From JABMMZ01 sp964438995 (lineage in GTDB: Bacteria > Bacteroidota > Bacteroidia > NS11-12g > UBA955): DNA of 64,000 nt. Shown one piece after another: positions 17,507 to 25,729 of this stretch (the stretch's first letter is position 1; every line of letters begins with the position of its first letter). The stretch spans positions 1 to 64,000 of the forward strand of contig CAYTMQ010000002.1 in the NCBI GenBank assembly GCA_964438995.1, read 5' to 3'. Under the pieces are notes generated by a model. The model had not been told where the DNA came from, made no database searches, and was given only the letters and a program-made list of their open reading frames with translations. Position numbers and translations under genes: made by a program.

Positions 17507-19768
17507 ATGAAACGTATTTATTCTTTATTAACCATTGCCATTGTTATGTTTAGCAATGTAGCAAAGGCCGACGAAGGGATGTGGATGCTTTCGATGTTGG
17601 AGAAGTTAAACTTCAAAGACATGGAAGCCAAAGGCCTTCGTTTAACTCCTGAACAACTTTATAGCATTAACCACTCATCTTTAAAAGATGCTTGTATTTG
17701 GTTTAATGGTGGTTGTACTGGTGAAATTATCTCATCTGAAGGACTTATTCTTACCAACCACCACTGTGGTTACGATGCTATTGCAGAATTAAGCACCGTT
17801 CAAGACAATATTCTTGACAATGGCTTCTGGGCAAAAGACAAAGCTTCTGAAAGAAAACCAATCAATGAAATGTCTATCACAAGAGTGGTTAGAGTAGATG
17901 ATATTACCGATCAAGTGTTGGCTAAATTAGAAGGCGTGGCTGAAAAAGATAGAGCGGCTAAAGTGCAAGAAATCTATAAAGAACTGACTAAAAAAGCGAC
18001 TGAAGGAACACATTACGAAGCTACTTGTCGCGAGATGTTCAAAGGCAATGCTTATTACTTATTCGTTATGGAGAAATTTACTGATATCCGTTTGGTTGGT
18101 ACTCCTCCACAAAACATTGGTAAATTTGGTGGTGAAACCGACAATTGGATGTGGCCAAGACATACTGGTGATTTCAGTATGTTTAGAGTGTATGTAAATG
18201 CTGAAAACAAACCAGCTGCATACTCTGCTACCAACGTTCCATACAAACCTATGCATTACCTTCCAGTATCTTTAAAAGGTGTAAAAGAAGGTGATTTTGC
18301 AATGATTATTGGTTTTCCAGGCAGAACCAACCGTTACGAATTCTCACAAGGTGTGGCATTAGCTACTGATATTGTAGACCCAAACATTGTAAACTTAAGA
18401 GCCATTCGTTTAGAGTCATGGAAAGAACAAATGGTGCAAGACGAAGCTACAAGATTGTTATTGTCTAGCGATTATGCATCTATTGCTAACTATTGGAAGT
18501 TCTTTGATGGTGAAGCAGAACAATTGAAACACAACAAAGTGTTTGAAAAGAAAATGGCAGAAGAAAAAGCTTTTGAAAAATGGGCTGCTAGTAAAGAAGA
18601 ATACAAAACACTGTTGTACGATATCGATCAAGTATACAACAACTATAAACCTTATGCACTTCAAGCTACATATTTAAGAGAGTGTATCTCTGCTCCTACT
18701 ATTGTTCAATTAAGTTCAATGGGATTAGCTGTTGACCAATTGTATCAGAGTAAAGTTAAAATCTTAGCTGATAAAACAAAAGACAAAGCCACTAAAACCA
18801 AAGAATTGGCTGATATTGATGCTAAAATCAAAGGCATGATTGAGAACATTGTTAAAGCTATCAACGAAATACCTTACAACAATAGAATCATCACTGCAGA
18901 CAAGAAAATTTTTAAAGGCATGTTGAACATGTACTACAAAAATATTCCATCTAATCAATGGCCTGCTTTCTTCACAGAATTGGCTGGTAAAATTAAGAAT
19001 GGTAACTCTGATGAAGTATTTGGTAAGTATACAGATATGATGTTCGAAAAGAGCATGTTTTCTAACAAAGAAGCTTGTTTAAAATTCTTCGAACAATTTA
19101 CCAAAGGGGATAAAAAAGGTGTGGTTAAAACGTTCGAAAGCGGTCACTATAAAAAACTATCTATCGACCCAGCTTTTGCTTATATCAAAGCGCACAGAGA
19201 TAATTACATCACGAATTTCAAACCAAAAGTTGACGAATTCAACTCTTTGTCTCTAGCACTTGGCAGAAAATACATCAAAGGTTTAATGGAAATGCAGCCA
19301 AACAGAAAATTCTATCCAGACGCTAACTCTAGTCAACGTTTGACTTATGGTATTGTTAAATCATACGATCCAAAAGATGCTGTTCATTACGACTACATCA
19401 CCACTATTGATGGTGTATTAGAAAAATATGTTCCAAACGATTACGAATTTAGTTTACCAGATAAATTTCTTGAATTGTACAAAAACAAAGATTTCGGAAG
19501 ATACGCTTTACCAAACGGTAAATTACCAGTAGCGTTTTTAACTGACAACGATATTACTGGTGGTAACTCAGGTTCACCAGTGATGGATGGCAGTGGAAAC
19601 TTAATCGGATTGGCATTTGACGGAAACTGGGAAGCTATGAGTGGCAACATCCATTTTGACGAAAAATACAAACGTACCATCAATGTTGATATACGTTATG
19701 TGTTATGGTTAATAGAAAAACTTGGCGGTGCTCAGCACATTGTCAATGAAATGACCATAGTAGAATAA
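17507..19768 (+). CDS. S46 family dipeptidyl-peptidase, DPP7-type
   Basis: A 753-residue secreted serine peptidase of family S46 (signal peptide 1-21). The catalytic histidine lies in ILTNHHCGYDA, the aspartate side in GKFGGETDNWMWPRHTGDF, and the nucleophile is about S688 in GGNSGSPVMD. In this family the residue 18 positions after the serine sets P1 preference: Gly in DPP7 (hydrophobic P1), Arg in DPP11 (acidic P1). Here it is Gly (AFDGNWE), so DPP7-like release of dipeptides is predicted. The long helical insertion (about 360-560) typical of S46 is present. It is transcribed alone, followed by a strong terminator. Confidence 0.93.
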   Translation: MKRIYSLLTIAIVMFSNVAKADEGMWMLSMLEKLNFKDMEAKGLRLTPEQLYSINHSSLKDACIWFNGGCTGEIISSEGLILTNHHCGYDAIAELSTVQDNILDNGFWAKDKASERKPINEMSITRVVRVDDITDQVLAKLEGVAEKDRAAKVQEIYKELTKKATEGTHYEATCREMFKGNAYYLFVMEKFTDIRLVGTPPQNIGKFGGETDNWMWPRHTGDFSMFRVYVNAENKPAAYSATNVPYKPMHYLPVSLKGVKEGDFAMIIGFPGRTNRYEFSQGVALATDIVDPNIVNLRAIRLESWKEQMVQDEATRLLLSSDYASIANYWKFFDGEAEQLKHNKVFEKKMAEEKAFEKWAASKEEYKTLLYDIDQVYNNYKPYALQATYLRECISAPTIVQLSSMGLAVDQLYQSKVKILADKTKDKATKTKELADIDAKIKGMIENIVKAINEIPYNNRIITADKKIFKGMLNMYYKNIPSNQWPAFFTELAGKIKNGNSDEVFGKYTDMMFEKSMFSNKEACLKFFEQFTKGDKKGVVKTFESGHYKKLSIDPAFAYIKAHRDNYITNFKPKVDEFNSLSLALGRKYIKGLMEMQPNRKFYPDANSSQRLTYGIVKSYDPKDAVHYDYITTIDGVLEKYVPNDYEFSLPDKFLELYKNKDFGRYALPNGKLPVAFLTDNDITGGNSGSPVMDGSGNLIGLAFDGNWEAMSGNIHFDEKYKRTINVDIRYVLWLIEKLGGAQHIVNEMTIVE

Positions 19769-19793
19769 ATTTATTTCATATAATTTCTTTAAG

Positions 19794-19826
19794 AAGAGTC
19801 GCCCTAAAAAGCGGCTCTTTTTTTTT
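19794..19826 (+). terminator. intrinsic terminator after S46 peptidase gene
   Basis: AAGAGTCGC pairs with GCGGCTCTT (one G-T pair) around a CCTAAAAA loop and is followed by a run of about nine T. Confidence 0.85.
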
Positions 19827-19895
19827 CGTTTATAAATTAACCTCTAATAGATAATAATTTAAGAAACATTTAGTTAAATTCGCAGTACACTATCT

Positions 19896-20351
19896 ATGGG
19901 AAACAGCTTTGTCGAAATTGTCATCTTTGTATTGCTTTCAGGTGTCAAATACCTCTTTGCTGTCATACCTTTATTAGCAGGCTCTAAGCGCGATTGGTAT
20001 TGGGACATGTTAATTGTAACGACTGGTGGAATGCTTGGTGTATTTGTTTTTACTTTCTTAGGCGCTTTTCTATCAAAATACTTTTCTAAGTTCCATTTAT
20101 TCAAATTCAAGTATAAAAAACTGAGAAAGTTTGTGGATATGAAGAACAATTATGGTTTAATTGGCATTGCTATTTTAAGTCCAGTTCTTATCAGTATTCC
20201 AGTTGGATGTATCTTAAGTGCATCTTTCGAGCACGATAAAGGTAAAATTATTAGATATCAAATCTTATCTGTTATTTCGTGGAGCGTTTTTCTCTTCGGA
20301 TTAAAAGGCTTATTCAATATTGATCTATCAAAAACATTAGATGTCAGGTAA
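19896..20351 (+). CDS. small membrane protein, small multidrug export-like
   Basis: A 151-residue protein with four to five hydrophobic segments (about 8-25, 38-58, 90-112, 125-142) and a basic cytoplasmic loop KYKKLRKF. The layout recalls the small multi-drug export/DedA-like group (PF06695 type), but no diagnostic motif is certain. Its last 11 bases overlap the start of rsmI (ATGTCAGGTAA), so translation is coupled. A TAAATTCG element at 19875-19882 lies 14 bases upstream of the ATG. Confidence 0.7.
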   Translation: MGNSFVEIVIFVLLSGVKYLFAVIPLLAGSKRDWYWDMLIVTTGGMLGVFVFTFLGAFLSKYFSKFHLFKFKYKKLRKFVDMKNNYGLIGIAILSPVLISIPVGCILSASFEHDKGKIIRYQILSVISWSVFLFGLKGLFNIDLSKTLDVR

Positions 20352-21021
20352 ACTATATTTAGTACCTACTCCAGTAGGCAATTTAAAAGATATTACACTA
20401 AGAGCATTAGAGTTACTTGAATCGTGTGACGTTATTCTGGCTGAGGATACTAGAAATACTGGCATTCTGCTTAAGCATTATGAAATTGACAAACCTTTGC
20501 AAAGTTACCATGCCCACAACGAGCACGACAAATACAGAGATGTCATCTATCAAATGAAAGAAGGCAAAACACTATGCTTGGTAACAGATGCTGGTACACC
20601 AGGCATTAGCGACCCAGGGTTTTTAGTCGTAAGAGAATGTCTAAAAGAAGGGTTACATGTTGAATGTTTACCTGGAGCAACAGCCTTTGTTCCGGCTTTG
20701 GTTAAGAGTGGATTGCCTTGCGACAAATTTGTATTCGAAGGATTTTTACCAGTTAAGAAAGGTAGAAAAACCAGATTAGACATTTTAAAACAAGAGTCCC
20801 GTACCTTGGTTTTGTATGAAAGTCCGTATAAATTGCTTACCACTCTAGAAGATTTGATGGAGACTATGGGCGAAGAACGTTTGGTATCAGTAAGTAGAGA
20901 GATTAGTAAATTATACGAAGAAACAATAAATGGCTCATTGAAAGACGTTTTATCGCATTTCAAACACAAAGCACCCAAAGGTGAATTTGTTATAATTATT
21001 TCAGGAAAAGAAGATGAATAG
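20341..21021 (+). CDS. rsmI: 16S rRNA (cytidine1402-2'-O)-methyltransferase
   Basis: A 226-residue SAM-dependent methyltransferase of the tetrapyrrole methylase fold. Signatures are the N-terminal VPTPVGNLKDIT, LAEDTRNTG, VTDAGTPGISDPGF and LPGATAFVPALVKSGLP. RsmI methylates the ribose of C1402 in the 30S decoding centre. The protein is about 50 residues shorter than the E. coli enzyme, lacking the small C-terminal extension, as in many Bacteroidota. It overlaps the upstream gene by 11 bases and lnt by 8 bases. Confidence 0.95.
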   Translation: MSGKLYLVPTPVGNLKDITLRALELLESCDVILAEDTRNTGILLKHYEIDKPLQSYHAHNEHDKYRDVIYQMKEGKTLCLVTDAGTPGISDPGFLVVRECLKEGLHVECLPGATAFVPALVKSGLPCDKFVFEGFLPVKKGRKTRLDILKQESRTLVLYESPYKLLTTLEDLMETMGEERLVSVSREISKLYEETINGSLKDVLSHFKHKAPKGEFVIIISGKEDE

Positions 21022-22615
21022 ACTACCATTAATAGCACTGGCTTTAATATCTGCAACACTAATGATTGTTGGATGGCCTCCCCTTCCTACAGCTGCATTG
21101 TTGTTTATTGCGTTAACGCCATTGTTCATCATTAGAGAAAGATTAGAAGACAGTAAAAAAAAGCATAGAAAATTTTTCGGCTACACATACATCACCATGT
21201 TGTTGTTCAACACTGGAACAACTTGGTGGGTTTGGAATGCCAGTCCGAGTGGATGTATCATGATGTTGGTATTAAATTCATTGATGATGAGTTTACCCTA
21301 TTTGGCATTTTCACATACCAAACAAGTATTACCTAAGTATGCATATCTAGGTTTTGTATTGTATTATTTGGCATTCGAATATTGGCATTTCAATTGGAGT
21401 GCAGCATGGCCTTGGTTAACATTGGGCAAGGGTTTAGCAAGCATACCACAATATATTCAATGGTATGAATATACAGGTGAATTAGGTGGCACTGCTTTAA
21501 TATTATCCATCAATGTTCTTTTCGCTTTGGCTATTTTATCCAAGAAAAAAACATCTTTCATATTGCCAATAAGTATTTTAGTAGTATTTGGATTGGTTTC
21601 ATTTTTAATTTCATTCGGACAATTCGAAATACAAAAAGGCAATACAAGAATTGAATGTGTAGTATCGCAACCCAATATAGATCCTTATACTGAGAAGTTT
21701 GGCAACGATGACAATTATTTATATCCAGAAATACAGTTAGATTATGCAATAGAACCTGCGGAGCCTTTACTGACTGATAATACCCAATTGTTATTGTTCC
21801 CAGAAACTGCAATAGTTGGTTACAACAACGAATCAGAGTTAGAGGACAATTTCTTATTCAATCCATTAAGACAATTAACAGATTCAACTAAGTTGACTAT
21901 TTTAACGGGAGCTGAATCGTTTAGTGTTTATACCGAAAAGGAAAGACCGACCATCACAGCAAGATACGATTCGGCTATTTCAAAATGGTTTGATTTTTAC
22001 AATTCAGCCATGAACATCAAGGATGGCGAAGTAAAAGAAATTTACCATAAATCTAAATTGGTGCCTGGAGTTGAGAAAATGCCATTTGCATTTTTAGAAC
22101 AACTAAGCATCAATCTTGGTGGCACATCAGGTAGTTTAGGCGTAAGTGACAGACCAATCAATTTTACACTAAAAAATGGAGTGAAAGTGGCCCCACTTAT
22201 TTGTTACGAATCAGTATTTGGAGATTATGCATGTGAATATGTTCGAGATGGTGCTCAAATTTTAGCAGTTGTTACCAATGATGGTTGGTGGGGCGAAACT
22301 CCGGGTTACAAACAACATTTATTGTACGGAGCCATAAGATGTATTGAAACCAGAAGAGAGATGGCAAGAAGTGCAAATACAGGAGTATCGGCATATATCA
22401 ACCAATTTGGCACAATCAAAATGCAAACAAAGTACAAAGAGAGAGTTGCTTTTAAATGTTATTTAAATCCAAAAACCAAAATGACATTTTATGTTAAATA
22501 TGGCAATTTAATAGGCAAAGCGTCATTAATTTCTATATTGTTACTGGTTTCTGTTATCATTCTAAAATTTAAAAAGAATCCTAAAGATTCGGATTTAAAC
22601 GTTGAAACAGTTTAA
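21014..22615 (+). CDS. lnt: apolipoprotein N-acyltransferase
   Basis: A 533-residue enzyme with about six N-terminal membrane helices (residues 1-205), a periplasmic carbon-nitrogen hydrolase domain and a final helix (about 495-515). The catalytic triad is visible: Glu in LFPETAIVGY, Lys in HKSKLVPGVEKMPF and Cys in ICYESVFGDY. Lnt adds the third acyl chain to the N-terminal cysteine of lipoproteins. Its ATG overlaps the rsmI stop (ATGAATAG). Several lipoproteins in this window would be its substrates. Confidence 0.95.
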   Translation: MNRLPLIALALISATLMIVGWPPLPTAALLFIALTPLFIIRERLEDSKKKHRKFFGYTYITMLLFNTGTTWWVWNASPSGCIMMLVLNSLMMSLPYLAFSHTKQVLPKYAYLGFVLYYLAFEYWHFNWSAAWPWLTLGKGLASIPQYIQWYEYTGELGGTALILSINVLFALAILSKKKTSFILPISILVVFGLVSFLISFGQFEIQKGNTRIECVVSQPNIDPYTEKFGNDDNYLYPEIQLDYAIEPAEPLLTDNTQLLLFPETAIVGYNNESELEDNFLFNPLRQLTDSTKLTILTGAESFSVYTEKERPTITARYDSAISKWFDFYNSAMNIKDGEVKEIYHKSKLVPGVEKMPFAFLEQLSINLGGTSGSLGVSDRPINFTLKNGVKVAPLICYESVFGDYACEYVRDGAQILAVVTNDGWWGETPGYKQHLLYGAIRCIETRREMARSANTGVSAYINQFGTIKMQTKYKERVAFKCYLNPKTKMTFYVKYGNLIGKASLISILLLVSVIILKFKKNPKDSDLNVETV

Positions 22616-22705
22616 TAGAACGCCATTTAAAAGGATAAAATTCATTGATAAAAAGTTCAAATAATTGTATAGTATTGAAAAACACAAAATAACATCTCCT
22701 TAGTT

Positions 22706-23107
22706 ATGACTACTAAAATTCCTGCTTTTACAAACATTGATGAATACATAGCCTTATGGTCAAAACCGGTTCAATCAAAACTAAAAGCCATCCGGAAACT
22801 GGTAAAACAAACGGTTCCAAATGCTGAAGAATCTATCAGTTATCAACTCCCGACTTTTAAGGAAAATGGTGGCTTGATTTTACATTTTGCAGCATTTCAA
22901 AAACACTTTAGTTTATTTCCTGGTCCAGAAGCCATAGAGGTTTTAGCAAAAGAACTAAGCGGCTATAAAACATCAAAAGGCACCATACAAATTCCGTTGG
23001 AAGAAGATGTGCCAACCGAATTGATATTAAAAATTATTGAATTCAGACAGATGAAGAATAAGGAAAAAAGTCAAAAGTCAAAAGTCAAAAAAGGGATTAG
23101 GAATTAG
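22706..23107 (+). CDS. DUF1801 (YdhG-like) protein with repeat-derived C-terminus
   Basis: Residues 1-115 form a complete DUF1801 domain: DEYIALWSKPVQSKLKAIRKLVKQ, NAEESISYQLPTFK, LILHFAAFQKHFSLFPG and the C-terminal KGTIQIPLEEDVP. The family is small, cytoplasmic and related to the iron-chaperone fold; its role is not established. The last 13 codons (about 121-133, KSQKSKVKKGIRN) are encoded by the AGTCAAA repeat of the intergenic composite element, so the natural end of the protein was probably earlier and was extended by the repeat. Confidence 0.85.
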   Translation: MTTKIPAFTNIDEYIALWSKPVQSKLKAIRKLVKQTVPNAEESISYQLPTFKENGGLILHFAAFQKHFSLFPGPEAIEVLAKELSGYKTSKGTIQIPLEEDVPTELILKIIEFRQMKNKEKSQKSKVKKGIRN

Positions 23108-23224
23108 GAAATAGGATTTAGTGGGCTATCGCAAGCAAAAGTTTGTAATTTTTCTTGTAGGTCGAAGGGCTGCGCACAAGACAAGAGAATTTTTGGTTAA
23201 ATTGATGGGCATGCCCTCGACAAA
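23066..23224. repeat. composite intergenic repeat, copy 2
   Basis: AGTCAAA units, GGAATTAGGAAATAGGATTTAG, TGGGCTATCGCAAGC, TTCTTGTAGGTCGA and GGGCATGCCCTCGACA occur in the same order as at 65-205. A partial third copy (GGAAATAGGATTTAG, GGGGGCTAACGCGAGAC, AGTCAAAAGTCAAAA) is at about 23286-23345. The element begins inside the DUF1801 coding sequence. Confidence 0.6.
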
Positions 23225-23247
23225 TAACCGTAAACACAATAACAATG

Positions 23248-23280
23248 TTCAAACAGGCTGAGGACATTGTCCGAAGAAAA
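23248..23280 (+). repeat. 33-bp direct repeat, copy 1
   Basis: TTCAAACAGGCTGAGGACAT followed by TGTCCGAAGAAAA; the second copy at 23346-23378 is identical. Each contains the small inverted repeat GGAC-ATT-GTCC. They lie 98 bases apart, flanking a partial composite repeat. Confidence 0.8.
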
Positions 23281-23345
23281 GGATATAGGAAATAGGATTT
23301 AGGATTTAGGGGGCTAACGCGAGACAATAAGTCAAAAGTCAAAAA

Positions 23346-23378
23346 TTCAAACAGGCTGAGGACATTGTCCGAAGAAAA
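23346..23378 (+). repeat. 33-bp direct repeat, copy 2
   Basis: Identical to 23248-23280 and ends 13 bases before the rluF ATG, so its hairpin would lie in the rluF leader if transcription starts upstream of it. Confidence 0.8.
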
Positions 23379-23391
23379 AAAATAAAATAAA

Positions 23392-24321
23392 ATGCGTTTA
23401 AATAAATTTATCAGCGAAAGTGGCATGTGCTCTCGAAGAGAGGCAGATAAATTCATTGAAAATGGTAAAGTCTTTATCAATGGGAGAAAGGCAAACATTG
23501 GCGACCAAGTGAATGTTGGAGATGTCGTTAAAGTCAATGGATATGAATTAGAACCTCGACAAGGTGAAGACATCATCTTTATAGCTTTGAATAAACCAGT
23601 TGGTATCGTTTCTACAACAGAGAAAGTAAGAGACAACATTGTAGACTATGTCAACCACAGCAAGCGTCTTTTCCCAATTGGTCGATTGGACAAAGATTCA
23701 CAAGGTTTGATATTTCTCACTAATAATGGTGACATCGTCAATAAGATTCTAAGAGCGGGCAATCAACACGAAAAAGAATATGTTGTTACGGTCAACAAAC
23801 CACTGACAGATGCAGTTATTGCAGGTATGTCAAATGGCGTTCCCATGTTGGGAGTTATGACTAAAAAATGCAAAATCGTTAAAGAATCTCCTACCACTTT
23901 TAGAATTGTTTTGGTTCAAGGATTGAACAGACAAATTAGAAGAATGTGCGAACATTTCGGATACGATGTTGTGAAATTAGAACGTGTCAGGATCATGAAC
24001 ATTACCTTAAAAGGTTTGCCTCCGGGCGATTGGCGAGATTTAACTGACAAAGAAATGGGCGAATTGAATGCTATGTTAGAGCATTCTAAAAATGATTCTA
24101 AAAAAACAGGAACTTCTCAAACAACTAAAAAATCTGGTGATCACAAACCTAAGAACGAAGGAACATCATCTCAGCATAAAAAAAATGCGGATAAAAAACC
24201 TAATAGCCATAACAAAGCCCAATCACATAAAAAATTCTCTAGTTCGAACACCAATAAACACAAGAGTGGAGGCAATAACCAAAATAGAGGAAACAGAAAT
24301 TCGTCTAAAAAGAGACGTTAA
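23392..24321 (+). CDS. rluF: 23S rRNA pseudouridine synthase RluF
   Basis: The first 230 residues match RluF very closely: an S4 RNA-binding domain (MRLNKFISESGMCSRREADK), ALNKPVGIVSTTE, the catalytic aspartate in FPIGRLDKDSQGL, HEKEYVVTV, GVMTKKCK and LVQGLNRQIRRMCEHFGY. RluF converts U2604 of 23S rRNA to pseudouridine and can also act on tRNA-Tyr U35. The last 75 residues are a disordered Lys/Asn/Ser-rich tail ending NSSKKRR, likely RNA-binding. Its stop overlaps the convergent M43 gene by 4 bases. Confidence 0.94.
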   Translation: MRLNKFISESGMCSRREADKFIENGKVFINGRKANIGDQVNVGDVVKVNGYELEPRQGEDIIFIALNKPVGIVSTTEKVRDNIVDYVNHSKRLFPIGRLDKDSQGLIFLTNNGDIVNKILRAGNQHEKEYVVTVNKPLTDAVIAGMSNGVPMLGVMTKKCKIVKESPTTFRIVLVQGLNRQIRRMCEHFGYDVVKLERVRIMNITLKGLPPGDWRDLTDKEMGELNAMLEHSKNDSKKTGTSQTTKKSGDHKPKNEGTSSQHKKNADKKPNSHNKAQSHKKFSSSNTNKHKSGGNNQNRGNRNSSKKRR

Positions 24322-25577
24322 TATTTCATGATGATAACTGGTTCATTCAGCATTGCAACACCAGTAAATACTTTAATGAAATAAGTACCTGAATTGTATA
24401 GACTAAGGTCAACATAATCACTTTTTAAAAACGATTGGGTTTGCAATAGTCTGCCTTGAAAATCGTATAGATGAATTTTAATATCCTCGTAAACGTCTTC
24501 ATCAAAATCAATCAACACTTTGTTTTCAGTCAATGTAGGATAAATTCTGAACTGATAATCTGTAAATATTTTTTTATAAGTCGGACTAGCCAAACCCTTT
24601 CTCAATGTTGTTAAAGAATACCTCATGACATTTACTTGACCTTTGGTAAAGGTATTTCTACATGAAGAATAATCCATAAAATTTTCAAGCATATCTGGCA
24701 TATCATTTACGCTATCTTGGCAAGAATTGAGGTGATAATCACAATTGTAATTTTGGGCAAATATTTTAGGCGTATCAAAAATAAAATCATCGTATTTGCA
24801 CGTTGAATCTTGCACAACTGCATCACCAGATATATGCCTCAATCCGAGGTAATGACCGATTTCATGGGTTAAAGTGGTAGACCTGTAATTTGTTTCATAA
24901 GTGAAATTGCCCATCACTATACCATCTATGGCGCTATCAGGCCAATAAGTTGGACTCCAAAAACTGGCTTTGTTAGGAGGAGTAGCAAAAGCACCATAGT
25001 AATATTTCATATCAGGAGCCATATTATTACATACCCAAATATTGAGGTATTCGTTGGTATTCCATGCGTTCTTGCCCCCTAAAGAATCAAACTTCATATT
25101 GTGCCATTTACTAAACGGGGTACCAGGTAAAACGCCAAAATATTTATCAGATTTTGTAAAAGTGTAACCTTGACAAGGATTGCCGTTTGGGTCTTTATCA
25201 GCTAACACAAATCGGATTTTAGCATTACCTACCCTACTTCTAAACATGGATCTTAAATAAAATGAATCTGCATTTTCGCGGTTAAAATCGGCATTGATGT
25301 CATTCATCCATTTTGAAATATATTCGCGTTTGCTAATAATCGTTAAAGTAGGATAAATTAAGTGAAATATAACCTTGACAGTGTATATGGTATCGAATTT
25401 AGACAGATTTCGTTTGTTAGATTCAGGAGCATTGGCTTCGTCTACTGCTTGTTGATACCATTGCTTATAGTTATTAGAAAAAGCATGTTCACCAAAGCCG
25501 CATTCGTTTGATTGGGCATCTAATATCAGACAATAACCAATACAAATACAAAAAAGAAATATAGTTTTAAATTTCAT
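24318..25577 (-). CDS. secreted M43 (pappalysin-like) metalloprotease, T9SS-targeted, copy A
   Basis: Signal peptide MKFKTIFLFCICIGYCLILDA, a prodomain-like segment, an M43 catalytic domain with zinc motif HEIGHYLGLRH, a cysteine-rich stretch (CKYDDFIFDTP, NSCQDSVNDMPDMLENFMDYSSCRNTFT with the Met-turn region) and a C-terminal type A T9SS sorting domain (IYPTLTENK ... NSGTYFIKVFTG). It is an extracellular endopeptidase. An upstream in-frame TTG at 25589 exists, but the ATG at 25577 gives the normal signal peptide. It is a tandem duplicate of the gene at 25730-26986; the two proteins differ mostly by conservative changes. Confidence 0.9.
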   Translation of the reverse strand: MKFKTIFLFCICIGYCLILDAQSNECGFGEHAFSNNYKQWYQQAVDEANAPESNKRNLSKFDTIYTVKVIFHLIYPTLTIISKREYISKWMNDINADFNRENADSFYLRSMFRSRVGNAKIRFVLADKDPNGNPCQGYTFTKSDKYFGVLPGTPFSKWHNMKFDSLGGKNAWNTNEYLNIWVCNNMAPDMKYYYGAFATPPNKASFWSPTYWPDSAIDGIVMGNFTYETNYRSTTLTHEIGHYLGLRHISGDAVVQDSTCKYDDFIFDTPKIFAQNYNCDYHLNSCQDSVNDMPDMLENFMDYSSCRNTFTKGQVNVMRYSLTTLRKGLASPTYKKIFTDYQFRIYPTLTENKVLIDFDEDVYEDIKIHLYDFQGRLLQTQSFLKSDYVDLSLYNSGTYFIKVFTGVAMLNEPVIIMKY

Positions 25578-25627
25578 AGGGTGAATCAAAAATACATAAA
25601 AAACATACTACTACAGAGGAAATTTTA

Positions 25628-25675
25628 TTAAAGTTCTTTTTCAATTTGGAAGCACAGAAAATCATTTAATGTTAA
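25628..25675 (-). pseudogene. lysA C-terminal relic
   Basis: On the minus strand this segment translates, in the lysA frame, to TLNDFLCFQIEKEL and a TAA stop, clearly related to the end of the intact lysA (TLDDLLRNQIEIEL, stop at 27037). Flanking bases up to the M43 start (25578-25627) also match 26987-27036. It was carried along when the lysA-end plus M43 unit was duplicated. Confidence 0.8.
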
Positions 25676-25729
25676 CTTAAATCATCGATTCACAATTATA
25701 ATTATTCTAAAAGTTACTCGAAAAACAAA

